From positions 1-20,366 of the forward strand of contig CABSEG010000050.1 in NCBI GenBank assembly GCA_902476645.1: DNA of 20,366 nucleotides. Reading direction: 5' to 3'. This DNA is from an uncultured Lachnospiraceae bacterium. Its GTDB lineage: Bacteria > Bacillota > Clostridia > Lachnospirales > Lachnospiraceae. The notes beneath the pieces were generated by a model, which worked only from the letters and a program-made list of their open reading frames with translations, made no database searches and was not told where the DNA came from. Shown one piece after another: positions 16,155 to 20,366 of this stretch. The number at the start of each line of letters is the position of its first letter. Position 1 is the first letter of the stretch. The position numbers and the translations under genes are program-made.

Positions 16155-16611
16155 GATCTTCATATTTTGTCGATAAACGGTCAAATAGCAATCATAGGGG
16201 ATAAGCAGACGATCCCATCATGGACATGCACAGATTTTAAATTTCAGGTAAAAAAGAGCTTACATGATTTTTGAAATCTGTGCATCGATTTAGATATAAC
16301 AGAATGAAATTTTGTGATTCGTTTTTTCTATTTTTCGAAGTGTTTCTAAAAACTAATATGCTAACTTCTTGAACACCTGTCTGGAATAGAATAACATGTA
16401 ATTAGGATTAAGGCGACAGAAGCTATAAGCACCACCTGTCCAGAATATGTATCATACAAAATCCCATAATCATCTTGTCCCTTTTGGCACACAACCTTTC
16501 TTGCATGCTATATGAAAGAACCTGTCCTTGTAGACAGTGTCCCGAAGAGTGGATACACTCCAGAAAAATAGAAGTCCGGCGGGCAATCCCTTTGTTTTTT
16601 ATGACTTATTA
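16155..16611. other. AT-rich intergenic region, 457 bases, no supported gene
   Basis: Contains the 60-bp hairpin described separately. Two imperfect direct repeats, CACCTGTCTGGAATA (16374-16388) and CACCTGTCCAGAATA (16433-16447), are also present. On the minus strand, a 48-codon stretch ending at 16361 has a hydrophobic run (GQVVLIASVALILITCY) that could be the tail of a lost membrane protein gene. No start codon with a ribosome binding site supports it. I see no intact gene. Confidence 0.5.
16226..16285. repeat. 60-bp near-perfect inverted repeat
   Basis: Arms of 26 bases (16226-16251 and 16260-16285) match at 22 positions around an 8-base loop. The outer 12 bases, ATGCACAGATTT and AAATCTGTGCAT, are perfect. 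There is no adjoining T-run, so it is not a normal terminator. It could be a REP/MITE-type element or the end of a lost mobile element. Confidence 0.75.
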
Positions 16612-16914
16612 TCAGTTTTCCTTAATACCCATCGCCAAGGAGATACCTTTTAAAGCAATAGAAACAATCTCAGAGGCACTTTCATTTGCTGTGTTTTCTT
16701 TCATACCCGTTTTTACTTGCATAAGTTCATCAACGGTTACATTAAAAATTTCAGCCAATTTAGGTAGTGTATTTACATCCGGAAAGGATAAATCTCTTTC
16801 CCATTTTGATACTGCTTTATCTGTAACGCCCATTTTCTTGGCAAGTTCAACTTGGGTCATAGCATTCTTTTTACGTAGTTCTGCTATCATACTTCCAAAT
16901 GTTTGTTCTTTCAT
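16612..16914 (-). CDS. XRE-family helix-turn-helix regulator
   Basis: Small DNA-binding protein of 100 residues. An HTH_3 domain covers about residues 8-63: MIAELRKKNAMTQVELAKKMGVTDKAVSKWERDLSFP, then LPKLAEIFNVTVDELM. The segment VTDKAVSKWERDLSFPD is typical of Firmicutes XRE regulators. The remaining 35 residues contain a short amphipathic or hydrophobic stretch (IVSIALKGISLAMGIKEN). The ATG at 16914 is chosen because AAAGGAG lies 8 bases upstream; the frame continues upstream to 16953 without a site. It stands alone on the minus strand in the AT-rich accessory part. Its target is unknown; palindromes near its own promoter were not convincing. Confidence 0.9.
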   Translation of the reverse strand: MKEQTFGSMIAELRKKNAMTQVELAKKMGVTDKAVSKWERDLSFPDVNTLPKLAEIFNVTVDELMQVKTGMKENTANESASEIVSIALKGISLAMGIKEN

Positions 16915-17241
16915 TGAGTCCACTCCTTTGCTTTCATGACTGCATGATAACATATTCTTCCTTATCTATTCAACCGACTGCCAGTTTAGTCTACTCTCCG
17001 AACAGTTTACAATCAGTTTAGTTGCGAATGTTGATAAATTACATCACATAAGGTCATTATATCATTTGTATAGGTTCATAATCTCCTATTCTGGATATGG
17101 AAAAAGCGGTCAATCGTGTAGATAAACCGCTTATCAATATAGAAATAATAAATTATTTCTTCGGTAAATTTATAGCCTATGCCCTAGAACGTAACAATAT
17201 ATTTTGGCTTTGCTGGGACTGCCTCTACGTTAAATCTTAGG
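16915..17241. other. intergenic region upstream of the XRE gene
   Basis: Holds the terminator of the hydrolase gene (17099-17132). A perfect palindrome AGAAATAATAAATTATTTCT lies at 17141-17160. A weak minus-strand promoter for the XRE gene (TTGAAT, 17 bases, TTATCA) lies near 16940-16975. I see no coding region. Confidence 0.4.
17099..17132 (-). terminator. terminator of the hydrolase gene
   Basis: On the minus strand AAGCGGT (17132-17126) pairs with ACCGCTT (17110-17104) and is followed by TTT. It is placed about 110 bases after the hydrolase stop and oriented for that gene. Confidence 0.6.
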
Positions 17242-17994
17242 TTAACTGTTGAGGTATTGAGTAATTACTTTGGCGGAAAGTTCAGCATTCGTCATAATAG
17301 ATGGGTGTCCGCCTGTCTTGAAAAGATGTATCGTGCCATTTTGTATGAGGTGACTCATTTCTGTGTATTCCTCTATCATATTCTTACGGCACATTTCGTC
17401 CTCTAAACTTCCCGTAAAAAGAATAGGAACGCTTAAAGTTTCTAAAGACTTGCAGAATAAAGGTATTTGATTTACGGCACATTTTAAAAGTGCCTGTGTA
17501 TTAAGATCTACGACAGTTTCCCAATCATCACCTTGACACCACTCATAGAATTGTTTGGCATGAATATCATGTTTAGCAAATTCTCTTTCTTGTAGTAGAT
17601 TTTCCGCAAAATTTTCTTGCAAGGTTCTGCCGTCAAAACTATCAGCAATAACTTTACCAATAAGGTCTGGACGTTTTAATGCTGTATTGATAGCAACCCA
17701 AGCTCCACCGCTTGTCCCTAAGAGATTAACCTTTTCAATTTTCAAATGTTCAATAAGTGCAATCACTTGTTCCGCCTGTGTTATCCAAAGATTTTCTGGA
17801 AATTTTAAAATTCTGTCTGATTGTCCGTTTCCTAAAAAGTCCATCAAGATAACTCGAAAGTTTTCCTGATACAAAGGCAATAAAAATTCAAACATAACAG
17901 ATGAAGCCGTATCACCATGCAACATGACAAGAGGTTTTCCAACCCCAATTTCTTTGTAAAATATTCTTTTCGATTGATAGTTAAAATATGACAT
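17242..17994 (-). CDS. alpha/beta hydrolase, candidate regulated by leader-peptide attenuation
   Basis: Cytosolic alpha/beta-hydrolase fold protein of 250 residues. The oxyanion-hole motif is HGDT (about 26-29). The nucleophile elbow is GTSGG with Ser95, and the catalytic acid is probably Asp199 in GSLEDEM. The catalytic His is 230 in TGGHPS. No signal peptide is seen. The substrate cannot be read from the sequence; the fold covers esterases, lactonases, haloalkane hydrolases and macrolide esterases. The start at 17994 has a strong AGGAGG 7 bases upstream. Base composition is visibly more AT-rich than the housekeeping block and it sits beside a mobile element, suggesting acquisition. A seven-codon leader ORF and competing RNA helices lie upstream, a layout typical of inducible antibiotic-resistance genes. 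Confidence 0.88.
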   Translation of the reverse strand: MSYFNYQSKRIFYKEIGVGKPLVMLHGDTASSVMFEFLLPLYQENFRVILMDFLGNGQSDRILKFPENLWITQAEQVIALIEHLKIEKVNLLGTSGGAWVAINTALKRPDLIGKVIADSFDGRTLQENFAENLLQEREFAKHDIHAKQFYEWCQGDDWETVVDLNTQALLKCAVNQIPLFCKSLETLSVPILFTGSLEDEMCRKNMIEEYTEMSHLIQNGTIHLFKTGGHPSIMTNAELSAKVITQYLNS

Positions 17995-18000
17995 ATTTTT

Positions 18001-18061
18001 GCCTCCTAATCATTTCTTTTTTGCCGATTAGCAAGGCGAAGTAACAAAGACACACCTTGCT
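18001..18061 (-). promoter_or_regulatory. attenuator-like leader with two competing helices
   Basis: Read on the minus strand, segment 1 (AGCAAGGUG, 18061-18053) can pair with segment 2 (CGCCUUGCU, 18038-18030) in a 9-bp stem with one G-U. Segment 2, extended as GCCUUGCUAAUC (18037-18026), can instead pair with segment 3, GAUUAGGAGGC (18011-18001). That helix has 11 pairs with one bulged G and one G-U and covers the whole AGGAGG ribosome binding site of the hydrolase. The two foldings exclude each other. Segment 1 begins one base after the leader peptide stop. Confidence 0.65.
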
Positions 18062-18062
18062 A

Positions 18063-18086
18063 TTAAAATGTAACGAAGATACCCAT
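18063..18086 (-). CDS. seven-residue leader peptide MGIFVTF
   Basis: Short ORF ATG to TAA encoding MGIFVTF, ahead of the hydrolase. AAGGAGG lies 8 bases upstream, a strong ribosome binding site that would be surprising for noncoding sequence. The peptide shares MGIF with the N-terminus of the ErmC leader, and IFV with the ErmC stall motif IFVI. Its stop codon is adjacent to segment 1 of the attenuator, so a ribosome on this ORF would decide which helix forms. Expression is inferred. Confidence 0.6.
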   Translation of the reverse strand: MGIFVTF

Positions 18087-18119
18087 AGAGCAGTCCTCCT
18101 TTCCACTTATTCTATCTTT

Positions 18120-18130
18120 ATTATATACCA
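18120..18130 (-). promoter_or_regulatory. -10 region of the hydrolase leader promoter
   Basis: On the minus strand the sequence TGGTATATAAT holds TATAAT (18125-18120), and also TATATA directly preceded by TGG, an extended -10. No good -35 is seen. The start site would be near 18113, about 27 bases before the leader ATG. Confidence 0.55.
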
Positions 18131-18632
18131 TAGAAATTAAGAAACATAGTTTATTTTTCTATTGCCTATGCTGAGCATGGCTCTGTAGATTTCCAGCAGG
18201 GATAGACTTCATATTCAGCACAATGTCATCGGTAACGGACTTATAAGTTCCATCTCAGTATTGTAAAAAGAGTATGAAATTAGAAATTTTCTATGGAGAT
18301 ACAAATTGTATATTTTGCGCTGTCTGTGTATATGGTAGTCACTGTAATAGCCATGTTCTTCCATGTATGATTATCATCTATATGAAGTTCTTGAGACGGA
18401 TCTTTACGCAATATGGCAGGGGCGTACTCAATCTTGAACAGAACCAGAAAAAATAAGCAAAACGAAAGCTGCCGAAAGGAAGCAAATGAGTTTTATCATA
18501 TATCCTTAACCCGTGATGTAAAATATTCCTATAGGCATTTGTTTGTATAACGCATGATGTAGACAGATCAATTTAACATCAAATTGTTTCCAAACTATGC
18601 TAAGTTAAGCTTGGTACTATGTCAAGAAAGAG
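18131..18632. other. AT-rich region without a supported gene
   Basis: About 500 bases between the hydrolase promoter and the insertion sequence. On the minus strand 18254-18159 encodes an open stretch (DGTYKSVTDDIVLNMKSIPA and 11 more residues) that reads like the tail of a real protein but has a stop just upstream and no start. It may be a gene remnant of unknown family. A 60-codon plus-strand frame at 18274-18456 has no ribosome binding site and no recognisable features. Nothing else is seen. Confidence 0.35.
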
Positions 18633-18686
18633 TACAAGTTAAATAGAACTTTTTTATAATGGCAATGTTTATCCTACTCTCTTTTC

Positions 18687-19605
18687 TCATTTTTTTATTT
18701 GTCGTTCATACTCCTTCTCATATTTTTTGGGGGATACATATCCACAATGACTATGTATCCGCACGGTATTATAAAAGGTTTCTATGTATTCAAATACTAA
18801 ACTATATGCTTCTCTATAATTGTGTATCTTGTATCGGTTCAGCCACTCCCTTTTGGTTAATGCATGGAAGGATTCTATGCACGCATTATCCCATTGGTAT
18901 GCTTTTCTGGAATAACTTCGCTGCATACCCTTTGTTGCCTGGACATATGCACAGCGTACATACTGTATCCCTCGAGCACTGTGCACCACCCTGGGCATCG
19001 ACACTTTTCTCTCTGCTTTTGATTTTTCTATGGCCTGCACTACCCACTGGGCTAATGTTTCACTTAAAACCCAGCCTATGATTCTTCGGGAATATAGATC
19101 CATGATACTGATTAAATTAACAGATCCCTCCATCGTCCATATACAGGTTATATCCGTACACCGAACCTCATCCGGACTATCCGGATTAAACTGTTCATTT
19201 AATACATTTTTCTTCGCCACTACTGAAATTCGGATCGATCGTGGTCACGGTATAGGGTTTGATATATTGAACTTTGATCCCCATCTGCCTCATATAATTA
19301 CCCACTGTCTTTTCTGAAATTTTTTCGTCTTCTTTGTTTAATATTTCTGTGATGTTGGGAGCACCATAATTCTGATAGGAATCCTTGTGGATTTCCCTGA
19401 TCCGCTCCTTGATCAATTGCCTGCGTTGCTCCTGTCGGCCTGGAAGCCGCTTTTTCCAGGAACAATAGCCACTTCTGGAAATACCTAAGATCCTAAGCAC
19501 ACCGCTGACGTTCAGCCGGCGTTCCCCTTTTTTCTGAAGTTCCTGTTTCCGACGGTTGTCTCCAGGAAGATAGCCTGAGTCATTTTCTCAGTATGCCGAT
19601 GGCTT
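18687..19605 (-). pseudogene. IS150-type transposase orfB (DDE integrase core), broken
   Basis: The N-terminal part reads ELQKKGERRLNVSGVLRILG, then SRSGYCSWKKR and the HTH_21 region NYGAPNITEILN. The frame then shifts near 19218, just after TIDPNFSS, and continues with NVLNEQFNPDSPDEV into the rve core. The first catalytic Asp is in CTDIT and the Glu in DNACIESFH. The second Asp of the usual HSDRG motif is Ala (HSARGIQY, near 18976). A TGA interrupts the -1 frame at the orfA/orfB junction, where related proteins usually have Trp (AYWEN). The stop is at 18687. Frameshift, missing Asp and nonsense codon together show a dead transposase; each ORF piece on its own is not a gene. Confidence 0.85.
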
Positions 19606-19867
19606 TTTTTAGGATTTCCAAAGCGTCCTGTGCATCCTTGAGCTGTTTACGTAAACGGGCCATTTCCTTAGCATTATCGCTTTCAAAGTTTCCTCTGCCT
19701 CTAGTGGGTACATTTCCTTCATGTTCGGAAAAAAGAGAGCCTCAGTAAGAAAGAGTACTTTTGTCTATTCCCAGATTTTTTGCACACTGAGCAATCCCTA
19801 GATCCGGGTGTTCCTTCCAATATCTTACTGCATCTTTCTTAAAATCTTCTGTGTACTGATTATCCAT
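19580..19867 (-). pseudogene. IS150-type transposase orfA (helix-turn-helix), broken by a nonsense codon
   Basis: Starts MDNQYTEDFKKDAVRYWKEH with a GGAGA site upstream, continuing through IAQCAKNLGIDKSTLSY, a typical HTH_Tnp_1 domain. A TGA at 19744-19742 replaces the Trp usually found after STLSY. The frame then continues to a leucine-zipper-like segment (AKEMARLRKQLKDAQDALEI) and ends with KKAIGILRK. A run of seven A on the coding strand (19610-19604) is the expected -1 frameshift slippery site for the OrfAB fusion of this family. Confidence 0.82.
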
Positions 19868-19932
19868 GAACCATTTCTCCATACTTATTTTTATTATATT
19901 CCATTTTTAGAATTATTCACGTCTAACTTGCA

Positions 19933-20366
19933 CTATTTATATTCTACCACTATGGAGGAGAAGAACTGCTCCTGGTATGCTTCCAGCAGTGACAATGACC
20001 AGCGGGCTGTCACCATTGAGTGCACCAGTGATTTGAATCATCCCTACGTAATGACTACTTCCGTTTACAATTCCCTCGTGAAATTGTGTACGGACATCTG
20101 CAGGCGGAATGGAAAAAAGAAAATTCTCTGGCTGGGAGATAAGAATAAGACGCTGAACTATTCCCGAAGTCCGATGAGATGGTACTGACTGTCCATCGCT
20201 GGTTTGCGAACAAATCCTGTCCGGGAGACTTGCAGATCTGGCCTCCAAGGTAACGGTAGCACTGGGAGGTTCTTCTTCCGGATCTGCGGCTTCGGTCTTA
20301 TACCGTGTCCGCAAAAGCTGGTCGGATGCCAAGAGCCAGAAGGGGGCTTTCAATAATCTGGATAAT
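19933..20366 (+). pseudogene. N-acetylmuramoyl-L-alanine amidase remnant, truncated and frameshifted, runs off window
   Basis: C-terminal half of a peptidoglycan amidase (PGRP/amidase_2 type) that cuts the bond between muramic acid and the peptide stem. Recognisable segments occur in three frames. First, SWYASSSDNDQRAVTIECTS, then LCTDICRRNGKKKILWLGD (frame 1, to about 20160). Second, SDEMVLTVHRWFANKSCPGD (frame 2). Third, RLADLASKVTVALGGSSSGS and VLYRVRKSWSDAKSQKGAF to the window edge. The second shift also appears to have lost about four codons (YLYN-like residues between CPGD and RL). The N-terminal half with the zinc-binding start is absent, cut where the insertion sequence ends. It is therefore non-functional. 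The tail resembles the SPOR-like repeat found after prophage-type amidases. Confidence 0.8.

Larger units (their letters stand above)
18633..19932 (-). mobile_element. degenerate IS3-family (IS150-like) insertion sequence
   Basis: About 1300 bases carrying orfA and orfB transposase remnants on the minus strand. Imperfect terminal inverted repeats are visible: TACAAGTTAAAT at the left (18633-18644) and, inward from the right end, TGCAAGTTAGAC (19932-19921); both continue into similar sequence ending ATGG. No 3-4 base target duplication is evident, which fits later rearrangement. The coding parts carry two internal stops, a frameshift and a lost catalytic Asp, so the copy cannot move on its own. 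Confidence 0.8.

Noticed and set aside
16374..16447. CRISPR-like direct repeats
   Set aside because: Only two imperfect 15-base copies 59 bases apart, with no further units and no cas genes.
16475..16939. 154-codon plus-strand reading frame
   Set aside because: It is antisense to the XRE gene, has no ribosome binding site, and its residues match no family; the minus-strand helix-turn-helix protein explains the region.
18001..18061. Intrinsic terminator in the hydrolase leader
   Set aside because: Neither alternative stem is followed by a T-run on the minus strand, so control at translation is more likely than transcription termination.
18274..18456. 60-codon plus-strand frame
   Set aside because: No ribosome binding site or recognisable sequence pattern, and it lies in a region that looks like gene debris.
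19580..19867. TGA codons at Trp positions in the transposase, suggesting TGA read as Trp
   Set aside because: TGA serves as the normal stop of intact genes here (for example trmK and the Nif3-family gene), and TGG is used for Trp throughout. The other lesions in the element show it is simply decayed.

Overview
The window looks like a chromosomal segment from a Gram-positive gut-type Clostridia (probably Lachnospiraceae). Reasons: strong GGAGG-type ribosome binding sites, tightly packed operons, the dGTPase-dnaG-rpoD-trmK-Nif3 gene order of Firmicutes, a DUF3793-flavodoxin pair, a two-gene SufC/SufB system, and an RNase P RNA with bacterial conserved regions. No species can be named from sequence alone.

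Positions 1-5273 hold a plus-strand run: an OmpR-type response regulator (5' end cut by the window), its membrane histidine kinase, a lipoprotein with two GerMN-like domains, and ComEC. Spacing is tight, and ComEC probably starts inside the end of the lipoprotein gene. Positions 5340-12658 hold a housekeeping block: dGTPase-like HD hydrolase, DnaG primase, the primary sigma factor RpoD, TrmK tRNA methyltransferase, a Nif3-family metal protein, and a TGS/uridine-kinase-family nucleoside kinase. The RNase P RNA gene follows, with its own consensus promoter and a U-run after the closing P1 helix.

Positions 13140-16154 form an apparent iron and Fe-S module. A strong promoter is followed by two nearly identical GTTAGCTAWAACTAAC palindromes that flank a terminator-like hairpin. 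Downstream are a DUF3793 protein and a flavodoxin, then (separate promoter) SufC and a short SufB/D-type scaffold, with no SufS, SufU or second scaffold nearby.

From 16155 onward the sequence turns AT-rich and accessory: a 60-bp near-perfect hairpin, an XRE regulator and an alpha/beta hydrolase on the minus strand, a decayed IS3-family (IS150-like) element, and a truncated, frameshifted N-acetylmuramoyl-L-alanine amidase pseudogene that runs off the right edge. The most unusual signal is upstream of the hydrolase. There is a well-positioned seven-codon leader peptide, MGIFVTF, whose MGIF and IFV resemble the ErmC leader. It is followed by two competing RNA helices, one of which fully hides the hydrolase ribosome binding site. 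This is the layout of a drug-inducible resistance gene, on a gene family that includes macrolide esterases; the function remains a hypothesis.
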